Positions 7,723 through 16,993 of a DNA stretch of 64,000 nt are shown one piece after another. The stretch is from Microvirga puerhi (GTDB lineage: Bacteria > Pseudomonadota > Alphaproteobacteria > Rhizobiales > Beijerinckiaceae). Position numbers and translations under genes: made by a program. The notes below the pieces were generated by a model, which did not search any database, had not been told where the DNA came from, and saw nothing but the letters and a program-made list of their open reading frames with translations. Numbering within the stretch: position 1 is the first letter of the stretch; each line of letters begins with the position of its first letter. Location: positions 62,001-126,000 of the forward strand of contig NZ_JAIRBM010000013.1 in NCBI RefSeq assembly GCF_020089865.1. The letters run 5' to 3'.

Positions 7723-9024
7723 ATGAAGCTCGTTAAGAGCCTTATGCTCGGATCGGTCGCGGGTCTCGCTGCCGTTGCCGGCGCTCAAGCTGCCGATCTT
7801 CCCGCGAAGAAGGCCGCTCCTGTTGAGTACGTTCGCGTCTGCTCCACCTACGGCGCAGGCTTCTTCTACATCCCCGGCACGGAAACCTGCCTTCGCGTTG
7901 GTGGCCGCGTTCGCGCTGACTACCTGTACGGCGAGCCGCTGACCCGCGCTCAGGATGCCATCGGCTTCCGCGCTCGTGGTCGTATCCAGCTCGATGCTCG
8001 TACGGCGACCGCTTACGGCCTGCTCCGTACGTTCGTCCGCTTCGAGATCACCCGCTCGTCCGGTACGCCGTTCGGCCTCGCCAACACGGGCAACATCAGC
8101 ACGTCTCCGAACGTTGCTGAAGCCTTCGTGCAGTTCGGTGGCCTGACCGCCGGTCGCGTCGTTTCGTTCTTCTCGAACGGCGACCTGCCCACCGGTCACA
8201 TGGGTACGCTGCGCTTCGACGACGCTCCCGACGTCGACCTGTTGGCCTACACCTTCACGTTCGGCAACGGCTTCTCGGCCACGATCTCGGTGGAAGATGG
8301 CCTCGAGCGTCGTGAAGGCCTCCGCTTCGGCGACACCTGGGCTGTTGCTCAGTACGGTGGCCAGCGCGCTCCGGACCTCGTCGGTAACATCAAGTACACC
8401 GGCACCTGGGGTACCGCTCAGCTCTCCGGCGCGATCCACCAGGTTCGCAGCAACAACCTGATCACGGTTGGCACGCCGTTCGGCCCGGTCTCCGACTATC
8501 CGGATACCGAGTACGGCTTCGCAGTGGCTGCTTACGTCGGCGTGAACCTGCCGCAGCTCGCCCCCGGCGATGCTCTGTGGTTGGCCGCGACCTTCGCTGA
8601 CGGCGCTCCGGCTTACCTCGACGGCGGCAACGCCGGCACGGTCATCACTCCGTTCGCGGCTTTCGAGAATGGCACCCCGACCCTGGTCGACGCTGCTATC
8701 GATCCGTTCACGGGTGACCTGAAGAAGACCCGCGCTTGGTCGATCGCCGGTGGTCTGCGTCACTACTGGACCCCGACCATCCGTTCGAACTTCTTCGGTT
8801 CGTACCTGAGCTCTGACAGCCGTCAGACGTTCAACACCCCGGCTGACTTCCGCGAGTACCGCCTCGGCGCCAACATCTTCTGGCAGCCGGTGTCGGGCCT
8901 CGACCTCGGTGTGGAAGTGATCTACGCCAACACGGATCTGCGTGGCGTCAACCCGACGACGGGCCTTGGCTTCCGCAACTCCAATGGCTGGGAAGGCCGC
9001 TTCCGCGTTCAGCGCGACTTCTAA
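7723..9024 (+). CDS. outer membrane porin, Omp2b/RopA type
   Basis: A 433-residue alphaproteobacterial porin. A Sec signal peptide is evident (MKLVKSLMLGSVAGLAAVAG, cleavage after AQA), followed by the family's hallmark start ADLPAKKAAPVEYVRVC and the CSTYGAGFFYIPGTETC two-cysteine segment. The C-terminus ends in phenylalanine (FRVQRDF), as required for BAM assembly. Codon use is strongly biased, with many GCT and CGT codons, compared with its neighbours, suggesting very high expression. A strong GGAGG ribosome site precedes the ATG and a strong terminator follows. Confidence 0.95.
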   Translation: MKLVKSLMLGSVAGLAAVAGAQAADLPAKKAAPVEYVRVCSTYGAGFFYIPGTETCLRVGGRVRADYLYGEPLTRAQDAIGFRARGRIQLDARTATAYGLLRTFVRFEITRSSGTPFGLANTGNISTSPNVAEAFVQFGGLTAGRVVSFFSNGDLPTGHMGTLRFDDAPDVDLLAYTFTFGNGFSATISVEDGLERREGLRFGDTWAVAQYGGQRAPDLVGNIKYTGTWGTAQLSGAIHQVRSNNLITVGTPFGPVSDYPDTEYGFAVAAYVGVNLPQLAPGDALWLAATFADGAPAYLDGGNAGTVITPFAAFENGTPTLVDAAIDPFTGDLKKTRAWSIAGGLRHYWTPTIRSNFFGSYLSSDSRQTFNTPADFREYRLGANIFWQPVSGLDLGVEVIYANTDLRGVNPTTGLGFRNSNGWEGRFRVQRDF

Positions 9025-9050
9025 TCGGTTCAATCCGATTGGTGAGAAGA

Positions 9051-9080
9051 ACCCCGGTGGCAACACCGGGGTTTTTCTTT
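9051..9080 (+). terminator. porin gene terminator
   Basis: ACCCCGGTG-GCAA-CACCGGGGT with a perfect 9-bp stem, followed by TTTTCTTT. A textbook intrinsic terminator 27 bp after the stop codon. Confidence 0.92.
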
Positions 9081-9277
9081 GGTCCGAACCATTGCATGCT
9101 GTCTCGGCACGCAAACAGTGCCGACATCTTGGAATCGGGAGTTTGCGTTCCTTGCGCAGTCTTCTCGAAATGAGGTGCTGCCTGGGTGTCGGGTCCTTGA
9201 GCCCGCTCCGAGAGGCTCATGGAGGCCTTCCACATTCGCTTTCGGGAGATGATCGACGCCGATCTTGCCAAGCGGTG

Positions 9278-10171
9278 CTAGGCAGGAACGGAGAGGGCTG
9301 CCTCCGCGTCCGTCACGAATCCTTCGATGGCGTCAATGAGGTCTCCTTCCAGAGCCGGGGCGTGGCCCTGATCGGGTACCGTGATGGCTTTCAGGCGCGG
9401 GTGTCTTTCCTGCATGGCCTGCAGGGTCTTGGCGCTCAGCAGATCGGAATTTGCACCGCGAATCGCCAGGATGGGGATCGATTTCAGCCCGTCGAACAGA
9501 GGCCACAGATCCGGCAGAGGCATCTCGAGATCGAGCGCCTCGAGCGATTTCATGAGCTGGGGATCGTAGCGGAGCACGAGGCGTCCATTGTCCTCGCGCC
9601 AGGTCCCGCTTGCCTGCTTGAGCCATTGCTCTGCGGTTAGACGCGGAAAATGGGAATCTGCCATCCGCTTCAGAAGATCCGCACCTTCGGCGAGGGTGCG
9701 CGGCACCGGCAGCTTGCCCACATAGCCGCGGATCCGTATCAGGCCCTTGCCTTCGATCTGTGGACCGACGTCGTTGAGGACGGCAGCGGCCAGCACGGTC
9801 GGATGGAGGGCGCCGAGAGCCATGGTGATCAAGCCGCCGCGCGACGTTCCGACGAAAGCCGCCTTGCGGATTCCTGCGGCGGTCAGAACCTGGAGAACGT
9901 CATTGGCTTCGATCCTGACGTCGTAATTGTGCCAGTCCTTGTCCCATTCCGACCGACCGCGTCCGCGATAATCGAGGGCAAGGACACGCCGGGGCCGGGA
10001 TGGGTTCTGGCTGAGGTGGAGGGCAAGGTCGTGAAAGTCTTCCGATGTGCGGGCGAGCCCGGGCAGGCACACGACGGGCAGCGCCTCGCCGAGGTCAGGG
10101 CCGTAGTCCCGCGTATAAAGGCGCAGACCGTCCGACGCCGACACGAAGAGGTCCCGATAATGGTCGTTCAT
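9278..10171 (-). CDS. alpha/beta hydrolase
   Basis: A 297-residue alpha/beta-hydrolase fold protein. The nucleophile elbow is GTSRGGL, the oxyanion region VCLPGLARTSEDF and the catalytic His lies in PDQGHAPALEGD near the C-terminus. LDYRGRGRSEWD matches the family's strand-4 region. The substrate is unknown. I prefer the ATG at 10169-10171; an in-frame TTG at 10216 would overlap the upstream lytic transglycosylase by four bases. Same strand as that gene, so possibly co-transcribed. Confidence 0.85.
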   Translation of the reverse strand: MNDHYRDLFVSASDGLRLYTRDYGPDLGEALPVVCLPGLARTSEDFHDLALHLSQNPSRPRRVLALDYRGRGRSEWDKDWHNYDVRIEANDVLQVLTAAGIRKAAFVGTSRGGLITMALGALHPTVLAAAVLNDVGPQIEGKGLIRIRGYVGKLPVPRTLAEGADLLKRMADSHFPRLTAEQWLKQASGTWREDNGRLVLRYDPQLMKSLEALDLEMPLPDLWPLFDGLKSIPILAIRGANSDLLSAKTLQAMQERHPRLKAITVPDQGHAPALEGDLIDAIEGFVTDAEAALSVPA

Positions 10172-10212
10172 CCAAGGCTCCGAATCCACGCGTGAAAGGC
10201 CGCCATCCTGCT

Positions 10213-12324
10213 TCAATCCACCGGCCGTGTCGCTTCCGCCGTCCGGTCGCTGGGAGGTCGGGCGGGGTCGACGGGTTCCGGAGGCTTCATGCGCAGGCGA
10301 TAGACGTTGAGGTTTTCGAGCACGCGCTGAACGTAGTTCCGGGTCTCGGTGAAGGGAATCCGTTCCACCCAGTCAATGGCATCGACATCGCGGTCGCGCG
10401 GATCGCCATAGGCCTTGATCCATTTCTGCACGTTTCCGCCGCCGGCATTGTAGGAGGCGAAAGCGAGGATGTGGGACCCTCGCCAATTGTCCATGAGTTC
10501 GCCCAAGTGGGCGGAGCCGAGCTTCGCGTTATAGGAGGGATCGGCCAGCAGTTTGTTGAGATCGAAGCCGAGGCCGAAGCGCCGCGCCGTCTCCTTGGCG
10601 GTTGCCGGCATCAGCTGCATCAGACCTCGGGCTCCGGCGCTTGAAACGGCGCGCGGATTGAAGGCGCTTTCCTGGCGGGCAATTGCGTAGACCATCGCCG
10701 GCTCCACATCCTCACCGACCGGCTCGAAATCGGGAACGGCTGCCAGCGGATAGGCATGCATGTCGAGCGGGAAGCCGCGCTGCGAGGCCAATTTTCCAAC
10801 GAGCAGGACGGCGCGCGGATTCTTCCTTTCAGCTGCGAGGGATGCCAGCGCATCGAGCTTCCCGGAATCGGCAAAGGACTGGGCAAGGTCGGTATAGAGC
10901 CCGAGAGTGAGTTCAGGCTCGTCGAGCTTCTGCACCGCTTCCAGGGCCTGAACGGGAAGGAGGTTCTGAAAGGCTTGCCGCTCGTCTGCCGAAAGCGGCT
11001 CGACCATCCGCAGAGCAATCGGCTGTCCGAGCCGGGACCGTGCAAGCTGACCGTAATAGGTGGTCGAGCGTTCCGCGGCCCGTTCGTAATAGAGTTGCGC
11101 ATCCTGCTCGGATCCTGCCGCCTCGGCCGTGCGGGCGCGCCAATAGGCGACCCGCGCCTGAGAGATCGGTGTCGTCGCCGCCTTCTCGGCCGCCGCGAAA
11201 TGGGGAGCCGCGAGCGCCGGATCCTTCAGGAACCGTAAGGCGATCCACCCGGCATGGAACGACGCCTCGATCTGCTGGGCGGGCGATTTCGGAGTGGCCT
11301 GGCTTGTCAGCTGGTAGGCGGTCTTGGCATCTCCCTTGTCCAGGAACGCCCTCGCCATGAGCCGGCGCTCGGACCACCACTCGTCTCCATCGACCAGAAG
11401 GGCCGGATCTCGCGGCGCCGCGGCCATGGCAGCGGCTGCTTCCGGCAATTTGTTGGCGCGGCGCAGGTACAGGGCGCGGGAGAAGAGATAGGAGGCATCC
11501 TTCCGAAGCGCGGCAGGAACCGCCGCGAAGGCTTTCTCGGCTTTCTTCTTGCCCTGATAGATCCCCATCCTTGCCTTGACGAGGCTCTCATAATCCTTGC
11601 CCGCTTGGTTTGCTGCCCGAAGGGCCGCGCCCCAGCTTTCCTTGAACAGCAGCCGCTCCATGCGGAAGCGATGATCTGCCTGCTCCAGGGTGCCTGAGAA
11701 TCGGTCGAGAATCCGGCTCTCCCATTCCGGCCCGAAGGAATCTTCCCGCCAGACGTCGCGGATCAGTGCATTGGCCTCGCTATCGAGCCCATCCGCCTTC
11801 AAGGCGAAGGCGAGGGTGATCCTGCCGCCGGCGGTGATGGGCTTCTGCTCTGCGAAAAAGGAGCGCACCTGGGCGGTCGGTCGACGTTCCGCAACGAGAG
11901 CTTCTTCTGCCCGCCGGCGGAACTGCGCGGTCTGCGGCCATTCGGGATAGGTCTTCCGGAACCCCACGATCCGGTCGAAGTCCATGGAAACGCCGCTGCG
12001 GATCGCGAACCATTCCGCAAGCGCGGCGGAGGCGGGCTCGGTCAGCTTCGTCTGGAGAATGACCGCCTCGGTCCAGTCGCCGCTACGGTATGCCTTGAAG
12101 ATGAGGGGGAGATAATCCGGGTCGCGGAGGGGAGGAATCGGCGGAACGTAACCATAGCCGTCCACCGAGCCGGTGGTTTCAGGCTCGAGAAGGGGTGATG
12201 CAGAAGGCTGAGGAGAGGGGAGCTGCGGTTCCTTGGGCAGAATTGAAGCTATGGCGGCATAGGACAGCGGGATGAGAACAGCCGACGCCAGAAGACGCCG
12301 CAGGAGATGGAACTTGAGGCTCAT
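10213..12324 (-). CDS. slt: soluble lytic murein transglycosylase (Slt70-like)
   Basis: A 703-residue periplasmic enzyme cleaving peptidoglycan glycan strands. An N-terminal hydrophobic segment (residues about 8-27) should be a signal or anchor, followed by a Pro-rich linker and a long alpha-helical superhelix (about 70-530). The C-terminal SLT domain holds the catalytic Glu in ARQESAFNPRAVSS, then GARGLMQLMPATA and FASYNAGGGNVQKW. It is divergent from dapA across 176 bp. Confidence 0.93.
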   Translation of the reverse strand: MSLKFHLLRRLLASAVLIPLSYAAIASILPKEPQLPSPQPSASPLLEPETTGSVDGYGYVPPIPPLRDPDYLPLIFKAYRSGDWTEAVILQTKLTEPASAALAEWFAIRSGVSMDFDRIVGFRKTYPEWPQTAQFRRRAEEALVAERRPTAQVRSFFAEQKPITAGGRITLAFALKADGLDSEANALIRDVWREDSFGPEWESRILDRFSGTLEQADHRFRMERLLFKESWGAALRAANQAGKDYESLVKARMGIYQGKKKAEKAFAAVPAALRKDASYLFSRALYLRRANKLPEAAAAMAAAPRDPALLVDGDEWWSERRLMARAFLDKGDAKTAYQLTSQATPKSPAQQIEASFHAGWIALRFLKDPALAAPHFAAAEKAATTPISQARVAYWRARTAEAAGSEQDAQLYYERAAERSTTYYGQLARSRLGQPIALRMVEPLSADERQAFQNLLPVQALEAVQKLDEPELTLGLYTDLAQSFADSGKLDALASLAAERKNPRAVLLVGKLASQRGFPLDMHAYPLAAVPDFEPVGEDVEPAMVYAIARQESAFNPRAVSSAGARGLMQLMPATAKETARRFGLGFDLNKLLADPSYNAKLGSAHLGELMDNWRGSHILAFASYNAGGGNVQKWIKAYGDPRDRDVDAIDWVERIPFTETRNYVQRVLENLNVYRLRMKPPEPVDPARPPSDRTAEATRPVD

Positions 12325-12438
12325 AACGATCCCCTTGTTGTCGCCCCATGCCCTGATTTGGCGACGTTAGGCTTGAGGAAACACCAAGTGGCAGTCTAGG
12401 ACAACTCTCGGAACGGGCGTTTGCGCGGATGCGCCGCA

Positions 12439-12454
12439 GGCCCTATGTAGGGCC
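12439..12454. promoter_or_regulatory. 16-bp palindrome upstream of dapA
   Basis: GGCCCTA-TG-TAGGGCC is a perfect inverted repeat 47-62 bp upstream of the dapA ATG, in the divergent slt-dapA promoter region. An operator or a leader hairpin is possible; no regulator can be named. Confidence 0.4.
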
Positions 12455-12500
12455 TTAACCCTGAATTCCCCACCGAACGCTGCTCTGAGCGAGGAAGAAC

Positions 12501-13385
12501 ATGAAGCAATTCAAAGGCTCCATCACGGCTCTCGTGACCCCCTTCAAAGACGGGGCCGTGGATGAGGCGGCGTTCCGTGGCTTCATCAACTGGCAGATCG
12601 AGAACGGCACGCACGGCCTCGTCCCGGTGGGAACCACGGGCGAGAGCCCCACGCTCAGCCACAAGGAACACGACCGGGTCATCCAGGTCTGCGTCGAGGA
12701 GGTGAAGGGCCGGGTTCCGGTCATCGCCGGGGCCGGATCCAACAGCACCGAGGAAGCCATTGGCTTCTCCAAGCATGCCGAAAAGGTCGGTGCGGATGCC
12801 GTGCTGATCGTGACGCCCTATTACAACAAGCCGACCCAGGAAGGGCTTTATCAGCACTTCAAGGCCATCAACGATGCGATCGGCATCCCGATCATCATCT
12901 ATAACATCCCCGCCCGATCGGTGATCGACATGTCCGTGGACACGATGGCCCGGCTCTTCGAGCTGAAGAACATCGTCGGCGTGAAGGATGCGACCGCGAA
13001 CATCGCCCGCGTCAGCCAGCAGCGCCAGGCAATGGGGCCGGACTTCATCCAGCTTTCCGGCGAGGATGCGACTGCCCTGGGCTTCATGGCCCATGGTGGG
13101 CACGGCTGCATCTCCGTCACGGCCAATGTGGCCCCGCGGCTCTGCGCCGAGCTTCAGACGGCCTGCCTGAAGGGCGATTATGCGGCGGCCCTCAAGGTCC
13201 AGGACCGGCTGATGCCTCTGCACGAATCCATGTTCATCGAAACCAACCCGTCGCCTGTGAAGTACGCCGCCTCCGTGCTCGGCCTCATGGGTGACGACGT
13301 GCGCCTGCCCATGCTCCCAGTCTCCGACGGCACCAAGAAGCGTGTGCGTGAGGCCATGGTGCATGCGGGCCTGATCAACGCGTGA
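12501..13385 (+). CDS. dapA: 4-hydroxy-tetrahydrodipicolinate synthase
   Basis: A 294-residue class I aldolase that condenses pyruvate with aspartate semialdehyde, the first committed step to lysine and diaminopimelate. The Schiff-base lysine is Lys162 in VGVKDATAN. Tyr134 (IIYNIPARS) and Thr45/Thr46 in [10 protein letters not shown] complete the active site. Length and motifs match the usual enzyme. smpB follows four bases after the stop, an arrangement common in alphaproteobacteria. Confidence 0.97.
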   Translation: MKQFKGSITALVTPFKDGAVDEAAFRGFINWQIENGTHGLVPVGTTGESPTLSHKEHDRVIQVCVEEVKGRVPVIAGAGSNSTEEAIGFSKHAEKVGADAVLIVTPYYNKPTQEGLYQHFKAINDAIGIPIIIYNIPARSVIDMSVDTMARLFELKNIVGVKDATANIARVSQQRQAMGPDFIQLSGEDATALGFMAHGGHGCISVTANVAPRLCAELQTACLKGDYAAALKVQDRLMPLHESMFIETNPSPVKYAASVLGLMGDDVRLPMLPVSDGTKKRVREAMVHAGLINA

Positions 13386-13389
13386 GACA

Positions 13390-13863
13390 ATGAAAAGCGA
13401 CCCGAAGACCGCGCATCGCATCGTCGCCGACAATCGCAAGGCGCGGTTCAACTACGAGATCATCGACACTTACGAGGCCGGCATCGCTTTGACCGGCACG
13501 GAGGTGAAATCGTTGCGCCAGGGAAAAGCGACCATCGGCGAGGCCTATGCCGGTCCGTCGGGCGAAGAGTTCTTTCTCTTTAACGCTTATATTCCCGAGT
13601 ACCTGCAGGCCAACCGGTTCAACCATGAAACGCGCCGTCCGCGGCGGCTGCTCCTGCACAAGCGGCAGATCAACAAACTGATCGGCGCCACGCAGCGGGA
13701 AGGCTTCACGGTCATCCCGCTCAAGGTCTATTTCAACGACCGGGGCAGGGCGAAGGTCGAGCTCGGTCTCGGGCGCGGCAAGAAGCTGCACGACAAGCGC
13801 GAGACGGAGAAGGAGCGGACCTGGAATCGCGAGAAGGCGCGCCTCATGCGCGAGAAAGGCTGA
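13390..13863 (+). CDS. smpB: SsrA-binding protein
   Basis: A 157-residue tmRNA partner that carries tmRNA to stalled ribosomes. The beta-barrel core shows [29 protein letters not shown] and [10 protein letters not shown]. The basic C-terminal tail ends [20 protein letters not shown]. It lies four bases after dapA with no clear ribosome site of its own, so translational coupling is likely. Its RNA partner, a two-piece tmRNA, is encoded about 44 kb away at 57664-57996. Confidence 0.96.
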   Translation: MKSDPKTAHRIVADNRKARFNYEIIDTYEAGIALTGTEVKSLRQGKATIGEAYAGPSGEEFFLFNAYIPEYLQANRFNHETRRPRRLLLHKRQINKLIGATQREGFTVIPLKVYFNDRGRAKVELGLGRGKKLHDKRETEKERTWNREKARLMREKG

Positions 13864-13878
13864 ACGTAGGCCGCGCGC

Positions 13879-14454
13879 TCAGCGCGCCGTCAAGGCGCTC
13901 TCGATAAGGGTCACGGCGGCCTCGCCCGCCGTCTCCATGTAGGATGGGTCCCGATGCAGCAGGACCACTGCGAAGGACCCGTCCAGCAAGAGGATGATCT
14001 GCCTTGCGAGCGACAGGCTGTTCGCGATGCCCTCGACCTCGAACGTGTCGCGCAGCCACGCCTCAAACTTCTTCTTGTGCGCGGCGCCGATCTTCATCGC
14101 GGGATGGCCGGGCATGTTGGCGAGTTCCGCCGACGTCCGTAAGAATCCGCAGCCCTTCCATTTCGGGTGCCTCGCCGAGCGGGCGAGGTTCTGGAAGATG
14201 CTCTGAACTTTTCGCGCCAGCCCACCGTCGGTCTCCGCAAACCAGCGTTGGAACAGAGCGAGATTGGGTTGGTCGCGTGCTGTCAGATAGGCCGCGATCA
14301 GCTCGTCCTTGCTCTCGAAATGGTAGTACAGCGTGCGCTTGGTGACGCCCGCCTTCTCGGCAACCGCGTCCATGCTCACGCTCCTGATCCCCTCGCCATA
14401 GAACAGCTTGATGGCCGCCGAGATGATGCGCTCGCGGGTTGGGTTCTCTGTCAT
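13879..14454 (-). CDS. TetR/AcrR-family transcriptional regulator
   Basis: A 191-residue one-domain repressor type. The N-terminal helix-turn-helix reads RERIISAAIKLFYGEGIRSV then VAEKAGVTKRTLYYHFESKD. The C-terminal ligand domain is family-variable. The ATG at 14452-14454 is chosen because the HTH starts right after it; a longer reading would run through the divergent promoter and its operator. It is divergent from an enoyl-CoA hydratase gene, its probable target. Confidence 0.88.
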   Translation of the reverse strand: MTENPTRERIISAAIKLFYGEGIRSVSMDAVAEKAGVTKRTLYYHFESKDELIAAYLTARDQPNLALFQRWFAETDGGLARKVQSIFQNLARSARHPKWKGCGFLRTSAELANMPGHPAMKIGAAHKKKFEAWLRDTFEVEGIANSLSLARQIILLLDGSFAVVLLHRDPSYMETAGEAAVTLIESALTAR

Positions 14455-14467
14455 CGCGGCCTCACGT

Positions 14468-14485
14468 ATACCGACCAGTGAGTAT
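14468..14485. promoter_or_regulatory. probable TetR operator
   Basis: ATAC-CG-AC-CA-GT-GA-GTAT fits a strict ATACnnACnnGTnnGTAT dyad, inside a longer GTATAC-N10-GTATAC frame (14466-14487). It lies 14 bp from the regulator's start codon and 60 bp from the hydratase start, so one site could control both divergent genes. Confidence 0.7.
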
Positions 14486-14545
14486 ACATAGATCGCGTTT
14501 TCGCCATAGCCTCTTCCAACATCCACATGTCGGGAGAAAACGAAG

Positions 14546-15334
14546 ATGTCCGAGACCGTGCTTCTGAAGATCGAGGACCGGGTCGCCTGGCTCACCTTGA
14601 ACCGGCCCCACAAGCTCAACGCCCTGAACTACGAGACCATTGATCGGTTGTTGGAGCTCTTGGGCGATATGGAGGCGATGGAGGATTTGCGTGTCGTGGT
14701 CCTCACGGGAGCGGGACGGGCCTTCTCAGCCGGCGGCGACATTCCTGAATTCGCCCGGAGCGTCGGAAGGGGAACGGCCACGGCCCTGCGCGACTTCGTG
14801 CGTCACGGACAGGCATTGACGGCGCGTCTGGAGACGTTCCCCAAGCCGGTCATCGCCGCCGTCAACGGGCTCGCCTATGGCGGCGGGTGCGAGATCACGG
14901 AGGCGGTGCATCTCGCCATCGCCAGCGAACGGGCCTCGTTTGCCAAGCCGGAGATTGCGCTCGGCATGCCACCGACCTTCGGTGGGACTCAGCGCCTTCC
15001 TCGGCTTGCAGGGCGCAAGCGTGCCCTCGAATTGCTGCTGACGGGGGATCCGTTCTCACCCGAACGGGCGCTGGAACTCGGATTGATCAACGGGGTCGTG
15101 CCGCATGAGGCGCTTCTTTCCACCGCCCGGAACCTGGCCGAGCGGATCATGCGCCATTCGCCCCAGGCGACCCGCAGCGTCGTCACTGCCGTGACGCGGG
15201 GCCTGAATATGGGGATTGGTGAGGGGCTTCAGGTGGAAAGCGAGCAATTCGCCAGCCTGATTCCGACGCACGATCTGCCGGAAGGGCTCACGGCCTGGAT
15301 CGAGCGTCGCATGCCCAATTACGCTGGGCGATAA
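14546..15334 (+). CDS. enoyl-CoA hydratase/isomerase family protein
   Basis: A 262-residue crotonase-fold protein. The CoA-binding and oxyanion motifs are AFSAGGDIPEF (residues 59-69) and AYGGGCEITEA. Both catalytic glutamates of true hydratases are present: Glu116 in GGGCEIT and Glu136 in KPEIALG. The exact acyl-CoA substrate is unknown. A TetR regulator with a clear operator is divergent, so the gene is probably inducible by an acyl or aromatic compound. Confidence 0.88.
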   Translation: MSETVLLKIEDRVAWLTLNRPHKLNALNYETIDRLLELLGDMEAMEDLRVVVLTGAGRAFSAGGDIPEFARSVGRGTATALRDFVRHGQALTARLETFPKPVIAAVNGLAYGGGCEITEAVHLAIASERASFAKPEIALGMPPTFGGTQRLPRLAGRKRALELLLTGDPFSPERALELGLINGVVPHEALLSTARNLAERIMRHSPQATRSVVTAVTRGLNMGIGEGLQVESEQFASLIPTHDLPEGLTAWIERRMPNYAGR

Positions 15335-15343
15335 GGATTTGGA

Positions 15344-15372
15344 ACGGCGGACCTTTCAAAGAAGTCCGCCGT
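15344..15372. terminator. hairpin between convergent genes
   Basis: ACGGCGGAC and GTCCGCCGT form a perfect 9-bp stem with an inner CTTT/AAAG. It lies between the convergent hydratase and NYN genes and could terminate in both directions, although it lacks a clear T-run. Confidence 0.5.
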
Positions 15373-15416
15373 ATCGATTGCTTGAGATGGCGACACGCTG
15401 AGGAGATGTGCGCCGG

Positions 15417-16076
15417 TCAGACCTCGAAATCGTCTTCCTGATTCTGGCGAATGCCGTAGCGCCGCTCGAGTCCGCCGTTTTGTGGCGGCGAATGGCGGGC
15501 AGGGCGCTCCGGACGCTCTCCTCCTTCGCCCATGACGCGCGGAGCACGTTCCGTCGGGTCGCGGCCGATCTTGGAAGCGAGCTGGGCCAAATCCAGGAAT
15601 TCGTCGGCCTGGCGGCGCAACTCGTCCGCGACCATCGGCGGCTGGGTCGTCACCGTCGAGGCGACGGAAACCCGTACACCGCGGCGCTGCATGGCTTCCA
15701 CGAGCGAGCGGAAGTCGCCGTCGCCGGAGAACAGAACCATCTGGTCGATGTAAGGGGCGAGTTCGAGCGCGTCGATGGCGAGCTCGATGTCCATGTTGCC
15801 CTTGACCTTCCGGCGCCCGGCCGAATCGACGAATTCCTTCGTCGGCTTCGTCACGACCCGGTAACCGTTATAGTCAAGCCAGTCGATCAGCGGGCGGATG
15901 GAAGAATACTCTTGGTCTTCGACAAGCGCTGTATAATAAAACGCGCGAAGAAGGGTTCCCCTGCTCTGAAATTCTTTCAGCAGGCGCTTGTAATCGATGT
16001 CAAAGCCAAGTGTTTTTGTCGTAGCGTAAAGATTGGCGCCATCGATGAAGAGGGCGATCCGTTGCTGGCCTGCCAT
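15417..16076 (-). CDS. NYN-domain (LabA/DUF88-like) protein
   Basis: A 219-residue protein of the PIN-like NYN fold, predicted to act on RNA. Conserved acidic positions are in ALFIDGANLY, KGNMDIELAIDALE and VLFSGDGDFRSLVEAM. The C-terminal 50 residues are polar, low in complexity and rich in Arg/Glu/Pro. It is widespread in Rhizobiales; catalytic activity has rarely been shown, so the nuclease role is family inference. It lies downstream of pyrE but has its own promoter-like sequence and a pyrE terminator in between. Confidence 0.85.
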   Translation of the reverse strand: MAGQQRIALFIDGANLYATTKTLGFDIDYKRLLKEFQSRGTLLRAFYYTALVEDQEYSSIRPLIDWLDYNGYRVVTKPTKEFVDSAGRRKVKGNMDIELAIDALELAPYIDQMVLFSGDGDFRSLVEAMQRRGVRVSVASTVTTQPPMVADELRRQADEFLDLAQLASKIGRDPTERAPRVMGEGGERPERPARHSPPQNGGLERRYGIRQNQEDDFEV

Positions 16077-16240
16077 TCGTAATCTCTTGCTTGATCCGGC
16101 TGGGCCGTCAAAACAACTTGCTTAGCAAAGCGACATCAAATTTTCCGCGCTTCAAATACAATCACGCGACCATTTGCGACTTGCCTGGAAACAGGCTGTT
16201 TTAAAAACCCATCAGATGAGTAAAAATCTTAATCTATAAT

Positions 16241-16269
16241 ATTAAAGCGTTATGGCTTCTTCGTGTCAA
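16241..16269 (-). promoter_or_regulatory. sigma-70-type promoter for the NYN gene
   Basis: Read on the minus strand, TTGACA (16264-16269) is followed after 17 bp by TTTAAT (16241-16246). The region is AT-rich for this genome. It predicts a leader of about 160 nt. Confidence 0.55.
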
Positions 16270-16280
16270 GGTAATGCTGC

Positions 16281-16313
16281 AAAAATGCCTTAATTCCCCC
16301 TTTGGAATCAAGG
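16281..16313 (-). terminator. pyrE terminator
   Basis: On the minus strand CCTTGATTCC and GGAATTAAGG form a 9-bp stem with one mismatch and are followed by CATTTTT. It starts six bases past the pyrE stop. Confidence 0.7.
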
Positions 16314-16318
16314 GCCTG

Positions 16319-16903
16319 CTACGTTGTGATATTTCTGCTGCCGGGTTTCGTAGCCGGCAACGCGGCGAGTGAAGGCGGCAGCTGATCGGCCGGGTAGGCC
16401 GGGATGTCGAGCTGGATCAGGGAAACGAGCGGAACGCCGAGATCGGCCTTCCCGCCTGAACGGTCGATGAGGCACGCAGCCCCGAGAAGCTGGCCGGGAT
16501 GTTCGCGCAAGGCGGCCAGGCATTCCCGCGAGGACAGTCCGGTGGTCACGATGTCTTCGACCATGACGATCCGCGCGCCCTCCGGAATCGCGAAGCCGCG
16601 GCGCAGGGCGAAGGTGCCGTTCTCACGCTCGACGAAGATCGCCTTGCAGCCCAGGTGCCGAGCCGTCTCGTAACCCGGAACGATGCCGCCGATGGCCGGC
16701 GACACGACGTAATCGACCGGCCCATAGGCGTCCCTGATTCGGTTGGCGAGGGCGCGGCAGACTCGTTCCGTGCGCGCCGGATCCTGGAAGACGAACATCT
16801 TCTGCAGGAAGACAGGGCTGTGCAGGCCCGAGGACAGGATGAAGTGACCTTCCAGAAGCGCGCCGGCGGAACGGAATTCTTCGAGGACGTCGTCTGGGGT
16901 CAT
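16319..16903 (-). CDS. pyrE: orotate phosphoribosyltransferase
   Basis: A 194-residue pyrimidine-synthesis enzyme that joins orotate and PRPP to form OMP. The PRPP-binding motif is [14 protein letters not shown], and the N-terminal [15 protein letters not shown] matches the long alphaproteobacterial form. The catalytic loop region is [15 protein letters not shown]. The ATG at 16901-16903 follows AGGAGATACAGGC. Confidence 0.94.
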   Translation of the reverse strand: MTPDDVLEEFRSAGALLEGHFILSSGLHSPVFLQKMFVFQDPARTERVCRALANRIRDAYGPVDYVVSPAIGGIVPGYETARHLGCKAIFVERENGTFALRRGFAIPEGARIVMVEDIVTTGLSSRECLAALREHPGQLLGAACLIDRSGGKADLGVPLVSLIQLDIPAYPADQLPPSLAALPATKPGSRNITT

Positions 16904-16993
16904 GCCTGTATCTCCTGAACAGGCGCTCTTTGGCAGGCGTCGTAACGAGAGGCAAGGGGGAACCGCGCAGATCCGCACTCAGAGGGGGCCGCG

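Noticed and set aside
7198..9114. 638-residue open frame on the minus strand opposite the porin gene
   Set aside because: The porin on the plus strand has a signal peptide, ribosome site and terminator; the antisense frame is a by-product of its biased codon use.
16183..16204. GCCTG-GAAA-CAGGC-TGTTTT hairpin as a terminator
   Set aside because: It would act on the plus strand, where no gene precedes it; on the minus strand it lacks a T-run and lies in the NYN leader.
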